From: an uncultured Eubacteriales bacterium
GTDB lineage: Bacteria > Bacillota > Clostridia > Monoglobales > Monoglobaceae
DNA length: 5,809 bases
Assembly (NCBI GenBank): GCA_958346135.1
Contig: CATVQN010000085.1
Location: 1 to 5,809 of the forward strand
Direction: 5' to 3'
Position 1 is the stretch's first letter, and each line of letters opens with the position of its first letter. Position numbers and translations under genes: made by a program. The notes beneath the pieces are model-generated. The model ran no database searches and had not been told where the DNA came from. It saw nothing but the letters and a program-made list of their open reading frames with translations. Positions 1 to 5,701 of the stretch are shown here, piece after piece.

Positions 1-4
1 GTTG

Positions 5-10
5 TATAAT
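5..10 (+). promoter_or_regulatory. Probable -10 element of the pyr operon promoter
   Basis: TATAAT is an exact match to the sigma-A -10 consensus. It lies just upstream of the leader, so transcription would start at about 16-19. The matching -35 hexamer would lie left of the window edge and cannot be checked. The position fits: the whole attenuator (41-153) would be inside the transcript. That this is the operon promoter is inferred. Confidence 0.6.
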
Positions 11-40
11 AAGTATTAAGCTACTGTTTTACGGAAAAGG

Positions 41-99
41 GGCGGAGACTGCGATGCAGTTTGACCGAGACGTCTAAATGACGTCTGCCTTTCTCCGCC
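41..99 (+). promoter_or_regulatory. Candidate anti-antiterminator in the pyr leader RNA (PyrR target region)
   Basis: A perfect 7-bp closing stem is formed by GGCGGAG (41-47) and CTCCGCC (93-99). It encloses two hairpins: ACTGC/GCAGT (48-52 with 56-60, 3-nt loop) and AGACGTC/GACGTCT (68-74 with 80-86, 5-nt loop TAAAT). Its 3' half shares 83-94 with the antiterminator stem, so the two cannot coexist. In the Bacillus pyr system, UMP-bound PyrR stabilises such an upstream structure, which lets the terminator form. The PyrR hexaloop consensus CNGNGA occurs as CGGAGA (43-48) and CCGAGA (65-70), but neither sits cleanly in a hairpin loop in my fold. The exact PyrR contact is therefore unresolved. 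Confidence 0.55.
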
Positions 100-124
100 G
101 GACGGCGCTCGCAGGGAAGCAGAC
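83..124 (+). promoter_or_regulatory. Candidate antiterminator stem of the pyr attenuator
   Basis: GTCTGC (83-88) pairs perfectly with GCAGAC (119-124). After a bulged C89 the stem continues through 90-94 with 114-118, including two G-U pairs. An inner 4-bp hairpin, 96-99 with 104-107, caps it. The structure captures most of the 5' arm of the terminator (116-126) and also uses bases needed by the upstream stem (41-99). This three-way exclusivity is what a PyrR-type transcription attenuator requires. The pairing is seen in the sequence; the regulatory direction (PyrR-UMP disfavours this form) is inferred from the Bacillus model. Confidence 0.6.
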
Positions 125-153
125 CGGCAGAGAAAGCGGTGATGCTTCTTTTT
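116..153 (+). terminator. Intrinsic attenuator terminator upstream of pyrR
   Basis: The outer stem GAAGCA (116-121) pairs with TGCTTC (143-148). A small purine internal loop (G122 against G141-A142) follows, then ACCG (123-126) with CGGT (137-140), a 10-nt loop, and five T's at 149-153. This is a standard Rho-independent terminator, placed about 75 nt before pyrR inside the presumed transcript, so it must act conditionally. The loop contains CAGAGA (128-133), which fits the PyrR hexaloop consensus CNGNGA. An alternative upper fold bulges G126 and pairs GC (127-128) with GC (136-137). Confidence 0.8.
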
Positions 154-212
154 ATTATACAGATTATAATATGGAAATTTCGTAAAACCTGCAAAAGCTT
201 AGAATGTAAAAC

Positions 213-222
213 AGGAGGAGGG
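213..222 (+). promoter_or_regulatory. Ribosome binding site that fixes the pyrR start
   Basis: AGGAGGAGGG ends 6 nt before the GTG at 229. It supports this GTG over the in-frame ATG at 250, which has no good Shine-Dalgarno sequence. It also argues against in-frame starts near 139, which lie inside the terminator hairpin. Confidence 0.8.
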
Positions 223-228
223 TTCATC

Positions 229-774
229 GTGACAGAACGTAGGCGTATTATGGATGAAGAGGAAATCGGCAGAAAGCTGAACCGAATCGGAACCGAAATT
301 GCAGAACGCAATATGTGTGCGCAGAAGCTGGCATTGGTTGGAATTGTTCGCCGGGGTGTGTTTTTGGCACAGCGCTTGGCGGAGATTGTTCGTCCCTATA
401 TGCCCGATACGGAAATTTTAATTGGAAGTCTTGATATTACCCTCTATGGGGAAGACCATCAGATGATCGATCGGTTTCCCGTTTTGAACAGAACGGATAT
501 TTCATTTTCCATCGAGAATATTCCTGTGGTTTTGGTAGATGATATTTTATATACCGGAAAAACCATCCACAGAGCCTTAAACGCGCTGCTTGATCTACAG
601 GAGCCGTCAGAAATTCAACTGGCTGCTTTTTTGGATCGTGGACGGCGCTGTTTTCCTATTAGCGCAGATTATGTGGGGACTCGTGTCCCTAGCTCCCGCA
701 TTGAGCGGATTGCCCTGCATATGACCGAATTAGACGGCGTTGATGAAGTCGTGATAGAAAAGAGAGGTTTTTAA
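229..774 (+). CDS. pyrR: Pyrimidine operon regulator PyrR / uracil phosphoribosyltransferase homologue
   Basis: PyrR is a cytoplasmic RNA-binding attenuation protein of the type I phosphoribosyltransferase fold. In the Bacillus model it binds pyr leader RNA when loaded with UMP/UTP and promotes termination; many homologues also make UMP from uracil and PRPP. The PRPP loop is clear at residues about 100-112 (VVLVDDILYTGKT). The family segment DITLYGED is at 69-76, with GIVRRG at 38-43 near the N-terminus. Starting at GTG 229 gives 181 aa, the same length as Bacillus subtilis PyrR as I recall it, and the N-terminus aligns with it. The frame stays open upstream to 139, but that stretch crosses the terminator and encodes a hydrophobic, unrelated sequence. 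As first gene, directly behind the attenuator, it probably regulates itself. pyrB follows after 4 nt. Confidence 0.96.
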   Translation: MTERRRIMDEEEIGRKLNRIGTEIAERNMCAQKLALVGIVRRGVFLAQRLAEIVRPYMPDTEILIGSLDITLYGEDHQMIDRFPVLNRTDISFSIENIPVVLVDDILYTGKTIHRALNALLDLQEPSEIQLAAFLDRGRRCFPISADYVGTRVPSSRIERIALHMTELDGVDEVVIEKRGF

Positions 775-778
775 ACGC

Positions 779-1711
779 ATGAAGCATTTACTTGGGTTAG
801 AGGATTTGTCTGCCGGGGAGATTCAGGAGATTTTAGACGAGGCTTTCCGAATGAAACGTGAGGTGCTGGAAAAAGGAAAAAAGGCCGGATATCTCAGTGG
901 AAAAAGTGTGATTACGGTGTTTTTTGAGAACAGCACCAGAACACGGCTTTCCTTTGAACTGGCCTCGAAATATCTGGGGGCAACGGCGGCTAATATTACG
1001 GCTTCCGGCAGCAGTGTGGCGAAGGGAGAAACCCTGATTGATACTGCTAAGACCATCCGTCAGATGGCGGCGGACGCCGTCATTATTCGGCATAGCTCCT
1101 CCGGGGCGTCCCAGTTGGTTGCAAAGCATGTGGATGCGGCTGTCATTAACGCCGGAGACGGTATGCACGAGCATCCCACTCAGGCTCTTTTGGATTTGAT
1201 GACCATACAGGAGAAAAAGGGCGGTTTCAAAGGCCTTCGAGTGGCAATTGTAGGAGACGTAAAGCACAGCAGGGTCGCCAGAAGTAATATTTACGGTCTG
1301 AAAAAAATGGGTGCGGATGTAGTGCTGGCCGGACCCTCTACCCTGATGCCTGCCGAGCTTGACAAGATGCAGGTCAAGACCGTTTATGATGTGGATCAGG
1401 CAGTGGCCGGTGCCGATGTGGTGATGGGACTTCGGATTCAGCTGGAGCGACAGCAGAAAGGTTCTTTTCCCACCGTGAGGGAATACCATAAATACTTCGG
1501 AATTGACAGCAGGCGTTTGGCCCTTGCGGCATCGGACGCTATTGTTATGCATCCGGGACCGGTAAACCGTGGTGTGGAGTTGTCGGCGGATGTCATTGAC
1601 AGTTCCCGGTCGGTGATTGAGGAGCAGGTTACCAATGGGGTGTGTGTTCGGATGGCGGTGCTGAATCTTCTCATCGGAAACGGAGTAAATGAAACAGGAG
1701 GCATAGCATGA
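779..1711 (+). CDS. pyrB: Aspartate carbamoyltransferase catalytic chain
   Basis: It transfers the carbamoyl group of carbamoyl phosphate to L-aspartate, the first committed step to UMP, in the cytoplasm. The carbamoyl-phosphate loop STRTRLSFE is at residues 52-60. The mobile-loop lysine is K82 (in VAKGET), followed by R104-H105, HPTQ at 132-135 and KHSRVARS from 162. The aspartate-side residues are R219-Q221 (RIQ) and HPGPVNRG at 258-265. At 310 aa it is a normal catalytic chain and resembles the Bacillus enzyme more than the E. coli one, for example in the HPGPVNRG segment. No pyrI regulatory chain follows, so it is probably an unregulated trimer. A purine-rich site (AGAGAGG, 761-767) precedes the ATG. 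The stop overlaps the pyrC start as ATGA, suggesting translational coupling. Confidence 0.97.
   Translation: MKHLLGLEDLSAGEIQEILDEAFRMKREVLEKGKKAGYLSGKSVITVFFENSTRTRLSFELASKYLGATAANITASGSSVAKGETLIDTAKTIRQMAADAVIIRHSSSGASQLVAKHVDAAVINAGDGMHEHPTQALLDLMTIQEKKGGFKGLRVAIVGDVKHSRVARSNIYGLKKMGADVVLAGPSTLMPAELDKMQVKTVYDVDQAVAGADVVMGLRIQLERQQKGSFPTVREYHKYFGIDSRRLALAASDAIVMHPGPVNRGVELSADVIDSSRSVIEEQVTNGVCVRMAVLNLLIGNGVNETGGIA
1696..1701 (+). promoter_or_regulatory. Ribosome binding site of pyrC inside the end of pyrB
   Basis: A perfect AGGAGG lies 6 nt before the pyrC ATG (1708) and inside the last codons of pyrB. Together with the ATGA stop/start overlap, it fixes the pyrC start and suggests that the two are co-translated. 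Confidence 0.8.
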
Positions 1712-2988
1712 GTTTATTGATTCGAAACGGACTGGTTATTGATCCGAAAAACCAAATTGAGGAAAAACTGGATCTTTTGATTCAGGACGGCGTGATTGTC
1801 AAAGCGGCGCCGGAAATCCGGGCGCCGGAGGCGGAGACTTTTGATGCACACGGCATGGTGGTTGCGCCGGGATTGGTGGATCTCCATGTCCATTTTCGTG
1901 AGCCGGGTCTGGAATATAAAGAAGATATTGCGTCCGGCAGCCGGGCTGCCGCCAGAGGCGGTGTGACGACGGTGGTCTGTATGCCGAATACCAAGCCGGT
2001 CATTGATAACCGAGCATTGGTAGAGTATGTGATGAACCGAGGCCGCCAGGTGGGGTTGGTGAACGTCCTGACCTGTGGCTGTATTACCAAGGGCCAAAAA
2101 AGCGGTGAGCTGGCGGAGATCGGTGAATTGAAGGAGGCAGGAGCAGTTGCCGTTTCGGATGACGGCAGGCCGGTGCTGTCCTCCTCTTTAATGCGGAAGG
2201 CTTTGGAGTATGCAAAGATGTTTGACATCCCGGTGTTTTCTCACAGCGAAGACCTGGATTTAGTAGACGGGGGCAGCATGAACGAGGGCATTGTCTCCAC
2301 CAGACTGGGGCTTCGGGGGATTCCCAAGGCGGCGGAGAGTGTGGCGGTAAGCCGTGATGTCCTTATTGCAGAACAGGTGGATGGCAGACTGCATGTGTGC
2401 CATGTGAGCACTAAAAATTCTATCGAGGCCATTCGTGCCGCAAAAAAACGTGGAGTGAGAATTACCGCAGAAACAGCCCCCCATTATTTTACTTTGACCG
2501 ATGAGGCCTGTGAAGACTTTTGTACCAATGCTAAGATGAATCCGCCCCTGCGGGATGCGGAGGATGTTGCGGCGGTAATTGCGGCTTTGCAGGATGGTAC
2601 GATTGATGCCATTGCGACTGACCATGCGCCCCATCATCGGGATGAAAAGGAGATTGAATTTGATCTGGCCAGTAATGGTATTGTGGGACTTGAGACCTCG
2701 CTGGGACTGGGCGTTACCTATCTGGTTAAAACGGGAAAGCTAACCATGAAACAGCTGATTGAAAAGATGAGCACCGTACCGGCAGGGATTATCGGCATAG
2801 ACCGTGGAACGCTGGGGGTGGGAAAGATGGCGGATATTGTGATTTTCGACCCGGATAAGTCCTATAAGGTGGATGTGGATAAATTTTCCTCCAAGGGGAA
2901 AAATTCTCCCTATGACGGTTTTACACTTTGGGGAGAGGTTGCGCTTACGGTGACCGGGGGAAAAATTGTCTATCAAAGACCGGAGTGA
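1708..2988 (+). CDS. pyrC: Dihydroorotase, class I (dinuclear zinc amidohydrolase)
   Basis: It reversibly cyclises N-carbamoyl-L-aspartate to L-dihydroorotate. It belongs to the amidohydrolase superfamily (TIM barrel with flanking beta domain). All metal ligands expected for the Bacillus-type class I enzyme are visible: H60 and H62 in HVHFREPG (60-67), D152 in DDGRP, H179 in HSED, H232 in HVST, and D305 in TDHAPH. These sit one residue later than in the Bacillus anthracis enzyme as I recall it. R64 belongs to the substrate-binding HFRE segment. At 426 aa it has the usual class I length, longer than the E. coli type (about 350 aa). The retained catalytic motifs argue against an inactive dihydroorotase-like partner. 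A 54-nt gap separates it from pyrF; I see no terminator there. Confidence 0.97.
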   Translation: MSLLIRNGLVIDPKNQIEEKLDLLIQDGVIVKAAPEIRAPEAETFDAHGMVVAPGLVDLHVHFREPGLEYKEDIASGSRAAARGGVTTVVCMPNTKPVIDNRALVEYVMNRGRQVGLVNVLTCGCITKGQKSGELAEIGELKEAGAVAVSDDGRPVLSSSLMRKALEYAKMFDIPVFSHSEDLDLVDGGSMNEGIVSTRLGLRGIPKAAESVAVSRDVLIAEQVDGRLHVCHVSTKNSIEAIRAAKKRGVRITAETAPHYFTLTDEACEDFCTNAKMNPPLRDAEDVAAVIAALQDGTIDAIATDHAPHHRDEKEIEFDLASNGIVGLETSLGLGVTYLVKTGKLTMKQLIEKMSTVPAGIIGIDRGTLGVGKMADIVIFDPDKSYKVDVDKFSSKGKNSPYDGFTLWGEVALTVTGGKIVYQRPE

Positions 2989-3028
2989 GGCAAAAGATTT
3001 CTGATAAATGCAGACTGACAGAGAAGAT

Positions 3029-3034
3029 AGGAGG
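3029..3034 (+). promoter_or_regulatory. Ribosome binding site that fixes the GTG start of pyrF
   Basis: AGGAGG ends 8 nt before the GTG at 3043. It supports a non-ATG start, giving a protein that begins M-I-D-T-L. I saw no competing ATG in the first codons. Confidence 0.8.
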
Positions 3035-3042
3035 ACATATTT

Positions 3043-3945
3043 GTGATTGATACATTGATAGAAAAGATTATTGAGAAAAAAAATCCCACCGTGGCAGGCT
3101 TGGATCCAAAATTGGACTATGTGCCGGAGGAAATGAAGGCGGCGGCATTTCGGGAATATGGCGAGACCTTTACCGGAGCGGCGCAGGCTATTTTGCAGTT
3201 TAATAAGGTCTTGATTGATGCTCTGTGTGACGTTGTGCCTGCGGTCAAGCCCCAGTCTGCCTATTATGAGATGTATGGGGTTGAGGGAATCCGTTGCCTG
3301 AGTGAGACGATTGCTTATGCGCAAAAGAATGGAATGTATGTGATTTTGGATGGCAAGCGTGGTGATATTGGTGCCACTTCTGAGGCTTATGCTAAGGCGT
3401 ATCTCGGCAAGACTGTAATCGGCGGCACGGAACAGCCGGCATTTGGCGCAGACTGTCTGACGGTGAATCCCTATCTTGGCACCGATGGAATCAAGCCCTT
3501 TGCCGATCAGTGCGCAGCCAACCGAAAAGGAATTTTTGTTCTGGTCAAGACCTCGAATCAATCATCCGGAGAACTGCAGGATCTAAAGTCCGGTGACAAG
3601 TATATCTATGAGCATATGGCAGAGCGGGTAAAGGAATGGGGAGCAGACTTAATCGGAATCCATGGTTACAGCAGCGTGGGCGCCGTAGTAGGTGCCACTT
3701 ATCCGGAGCAGGCAGAGGTACTGCGTCGGCTGATGCCCCATACCTACTTCTTGGTGCCGGGCTACGGCGCTCAGGGCGGCAAGGCTAAGGATGTGGCCAA
3801 GAGCTTTAACCGTGACGGCCTGGGGGCGGTTGTCAACGCCTCTCGGTCTATCATGTGCGCCTATCAGAAGCAAGGAGGCACTTTGGGCGATGCCGCAAGA
3901 AAAGAGGCTATCCGGATGCGGGAAGATATTGTAAGTGCACTTTAG
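3043..3945 (+). CDS. pyrF: Orotidine 5'-phosphate decarboxylase, long (type 2) form
   Basis: It decarboxylates OMP to UMP, the last step of the pathway, without a cofactor. The catalytic charged network is visible as D103-x-K105-RG-D108 within DGKRGDIGAT (103-112). An early GLDPKLD (19-25) contributes the substrate-binding aspartate D21. PGYGAQGG (239-246) and NASRSI (265-270) form the phosphate-gripping end, with R268 the likely phosphate-binding arginine. At 300 aa it is clearly longer than the roughly 240-aa Bacillus/E. coli type. Length and the KRGDIG motif place it in the type 2 subfamily, known from mycobacteria, myxobacteria and many clostridia. It starts at GTG with a strong ribosome site. 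It sits between pyrC and pyrK rather than after pyrD as in Bacillus. The 75 nt to pyrK contain no clear terminator. Confidence 0.95.
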   Translation: MIDTLIEKIIEKKNPTVAGLDPKLDYVPEEMKAAAFREYGETFTGAAQAILQFNKVLIDALCDVVPAVKPQSAYYEMYGVEGIRCLSETIAYAQKNGMYVILDGKRGDIGATSEAYAKAYLGKTVIGGTEQPAFGADCLTVNPYLGTDGIKPFADQCAANRKGIFVLVKTSNQSSGELQDLKSGDKYIYEHMAERVKEWGADLIGIHGYSSVGAVVGATYPEQAEVLRRLMPHTYFLVPGYGAQGGKAKDVAKSFNRDGLGAVVNASRSIMCAYQKQGGTLGDAARKEAIRMREDIVSAL

Positions 3946-4005
3946 AAAAACAGGACCGTCATAGGAGACACGCAAGAGCAGATAAAAAGAGTGTGCTATG
4001 GCGGA

Positions 4006-4011
4006 AAGGAG
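4006..4011 (+). promoter_or_regulatory. Ribosome binding site that fixes the pyrK start
   Basis: AAGGAG ends 9 nt before the ATG at 4021. The frame extends upstream to a GTG at 3991, but that would translate the ribosome site itself and add ten residues absent from the family. Confidence 0.75.
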
Positions 4012-4020
4012 AGAGAAAGC

Positions 4021-4773
4021 ATGATATGTGAAATCGTAAAGAAACAATGGCTTTCCGATGAGGTATGTGATATGACGGTACTTTGTCCGGAGATGGCTGC
4101 AGCGGCAAAGCCGGGGCAGTTTTTACATATTCTGTGCGGCGGTGATGCCTATCTGCGCCGGCCGATCAGTATCTGTGATGTGATAGGGAACCGGCTTTTG
4201 CGGTTCGTCTTTGCAGTGCGTGGAAAGGGTACAGAAGCACTGGCAGGCCGGCGCATTGGCCAGCGGCTGGATATTTTGGGCCCTTTGGGCAACGGCTTTT
4301 CACTGCATACCGAGGATAAGGATGCGATTTTGTTGATTGGCGGCGGAATTGGAATCTTTCCGCTTTTGTACCTGGCAAAAAAGCTGGAGGGAAAGGCAAG
4401 TGCGGTGCTGGGTTTTCGAAATAAGGATGCGGTTTTGCTGGTAGATGAGTTTGCTGCAGCCGGAAGAAATGTTTTTTTGGCAACCGACGATGGCAGTGCC
4501 GGCTACCATGGTCTGGTGACTGATATATTAAAAAATATTCTAGATTCCAATCCGGTGTCCAGAATTTACACTTGCGGTCCGGTTCCGATGATGAAGCAGG
4601 TGTCGGCACTGGCAAAGGCACAGGGCATTCCGGTGCAGGTTTCCATGGAAGAGCGGATGGGCTGCGGCGTAGGTGCCTGTGTGACTTGTACCTGTACGGT
4701 GGCAGGCAGCCGTAGACGTGTTTGTAAGGACGGCCCTGTTTTTGACGCAGCGGAGGTGGAATGGGATGACTAA
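4021..4773 (+). CDS. pyrK: Dihydroorotate dehydrogenase electron-transfer subunit (FAD / 2Fe-2S)
   Basis: PyrK pairs with class 1B PyrD as an alpha2-beta2 enzyme and passes electrons from PyrD FMN through a [2Fe-2S] cluster and FAD to NAD+. Domains in order: an N-terminal ferredoxin-reductase-like FAD barrel with RRPISI at 46-51; a nucleotide-binding domain with GGGIGIFP at 107-114 and the CGPVPMM segment near 180; and a C-terminal cluster domain. The likely ligands are C215, C220, C223 and C235 (C-x4-C-x2-C-x11-C), followed by the conserved KDGPVF. C225 is an additional nearby cysteine. From the ATG at 4021 it is 250 aa, close to Bacillus PyrK. Its end overlaps the pyrD start by 8 nt, which fits equal production of two subunits of one complex. 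Confidence 0.96.
   Translation: MICEIVKKQWLSDEVCDMTVLCPEMAAAAKPGQFLHILCGGDAYLRRPISICDVIGNRLLRFVFAVRGKGTEALAGRRIGQRLDILGPLGNGFSLHTEDKDAILLIGGGIGIFPLLYLAKKLEGKASAVLGFRNKDAVLLVDEFAAAGRNVFLATDDGSAGYHGLVTDILKNILDSNPVSRIYTCGPVPMMKQVSALAKAQGIPVQVSMEERMGCGVGACVTCTCTVAGSRRRVCKDGPVFDAAEVEWDD
4752..4756 (+). promoter_or_regulatory. Ribosome binding site that fixes the pyrD start
   Basis: GGAGG inside the end of pyrK lies 9 nt before the ATG at 4766. The next in-frame ATG (4775) would be 18 nt away, too far. An in-frame extension back to 4718 would overlap the cluster-domain codons of pyrK and lacks this spacing. Confidence 0.75.
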
Positions 4774-5677
4774 GATGGCGGTAAACATTGCCGGTGTTGA
4801 ATGGAAAAACCCGGTGACAACCGGCTCCGGAACCTTTGGATTCGGCCGGGAATACAGCGAGTACTTCAATTTATCAGAGCTTGGAGCGGTATGCTTAAAG
4901 GCGTTGTCGGCGGTACCGAGGATGGGAAATCCCTCGCCGCGGATTGCCGAGACCGAAAAGGGAATTTTAAACAGCGTTGGACTTCAAAATCCCGGTGCGG
5001 CAGCTTTCCTGGAAAAGGAGCTGCCATGGCTGCGAACCTTTGATACCAAACTGATTGCCAACCTTTGCGGTTCTACGGTGGAGGACTATGTGGAGGTGGC
5101 TAAGCTCTTAGGAGATAGGGTTGATATGTTTGAACTCAATATCTCCTGTCCCAATGTGAAAGAGGGCGGCATGGCCTTCGGCACCAGTCCCAAAATGATT
5201 GAAGAGATTACCCAAAAGGTCAAAGCGGTTTCAAAAGTGCCGCTGATTGTCAAACTCTCGCCTAACGTGACTGACATTGCGGAGATGGCACGGGCGGCTG
5301 AAGCAGGAGGTGCAGATGCGGTTTCTTTGATTAACACCCTGCTTGGAATGAAGATTGACATTAAAACCCGGCGACCGGTGCTTTATAATAATATGGGCGG
5401 ATTGTCCGGCCCGGCGGTCAAGCCGATAGCGGTGCGAATGGTGTACCAGGTGCGTCAGGCGGTCAAAATTCCCATTATCGGCATGGGAGGAATCACCACC
5501 GGTGAGGATGCGGTGGAGTTTTTGCTTGCCGGCGCCAATGCAGTTGCAGTGGGAACTGCCGGCCTTGTGGATCCCTATGCCTGGATTCGGGTGCGCAACG
5601 GGATTATGGAATATCTGGACAAAAATCATATCGCCGACGTCAACGAAATTGTGGGCGCAGTGAAAATGAACGGTTAG
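4766..5677 (+). CDS. pyrD: Dihydroorotate dehydrogenase, class 1B catalytic subunit (FMN, NAD-linked)
   Basis: It oxidises dihydroorotate to orotate in the cytoplasm, using FMN and handing electrons to PyrK. It is a TIM-barrel flavoprotein. The N-terminal FMN region reads NPVTTGSGTFG (15-25), with K45 at the next flavin-contact strand and the substrate loop NSVGLQNPG after it. The catalytic base is C128 in NISCPNV, typical of class 1; class 2 membrane enzymes use serine. K163 lies in VKLSPNVTDI, and the C-terminal phosphate sites are GMGGI and AVAVGTA. The class 1B assignment rests on the adjacent pyrK and on the motif style. From ATG 4766 it has 303 aa, normal for the family. No N-terminal membrane helix is present, which excludes the quinone-linked class 2. 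Confidence 0.97.
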   Translation: MTKMAVNIAGVEWKNPVTTGSGTFGFGREYSEYFNLSELGAVCLKALSAVPRMGNPSPRIAETEKGILNSVGLQNPGAAAFLEKELPWLRTFDTKLIANLCGSTVEDYVEVAKLLGDRVDMFELNISCPNVKEGGMAFGTSPKMIEEITQKVKAVSKVPLIVKLSPNVTDIAEMARAAEAGGADAVSLINTLLGMKIDIKTRRPVLYNNMGGLSGPAVKPIAVRMVYQVRQAVKIPIIGMGGITTGEDAVEFLLAGANAVAVGTAGLVDPYAWIRVRNGIMEYLDKNHIADVNEIVGAVKMNG

Positions 5678-5701
5678 TATAATAAAAAGAAAGGATGCGT
5701 G

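Noticed and set aside
165..170. Second TATAAT downstream of the terminator, a possible attenuator-independent promoter
   Set aside because: No recognisable -35 hexamer at 16-18 nt upstream and no TGn extension. The region is AT-rich, so a chance match is likely.
139..228. In-frame upstream extension of pyrR to an ATG at 139
   Set aside because: It starts within the terminator hairpin, has no ribosome site and encodes a segment absent from PyrR. The GTG at 229 has a strong AGGAGG-type site and gives the family length.
833..1552. 239-codon open frame on the minus strand opposite pyrB
   Set aside because: It lies wholly opposite pyrB, shows no known family motifs, and is the expected shadow of a conserved coding gene.
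2989..3042. Possible terminator or regulatory hairpin between pyrC and pyrF
   Set aside because: Only weak 3-4 bp pairings and no T-run are present; the gap holds just the pyrF ribosome site.
2740..3561. 273-codon open frame on the minus strand spanning pyrC, the gap and pyrF
   Set aside because: It is opposite two well-supported genes with full motifs. Its translation is cysteine/histidine-scattered and resembles no family.
5678..5683. TATAAT between pyrD and pyrE, a possible internal promoter
   Set aside because: The sequence about 17 nt upstream is GC-rich (GTGGGCGCAG) with no -35 likeness. It is only 18 nt before the pyrE start and overlaps the normal intergenic space.
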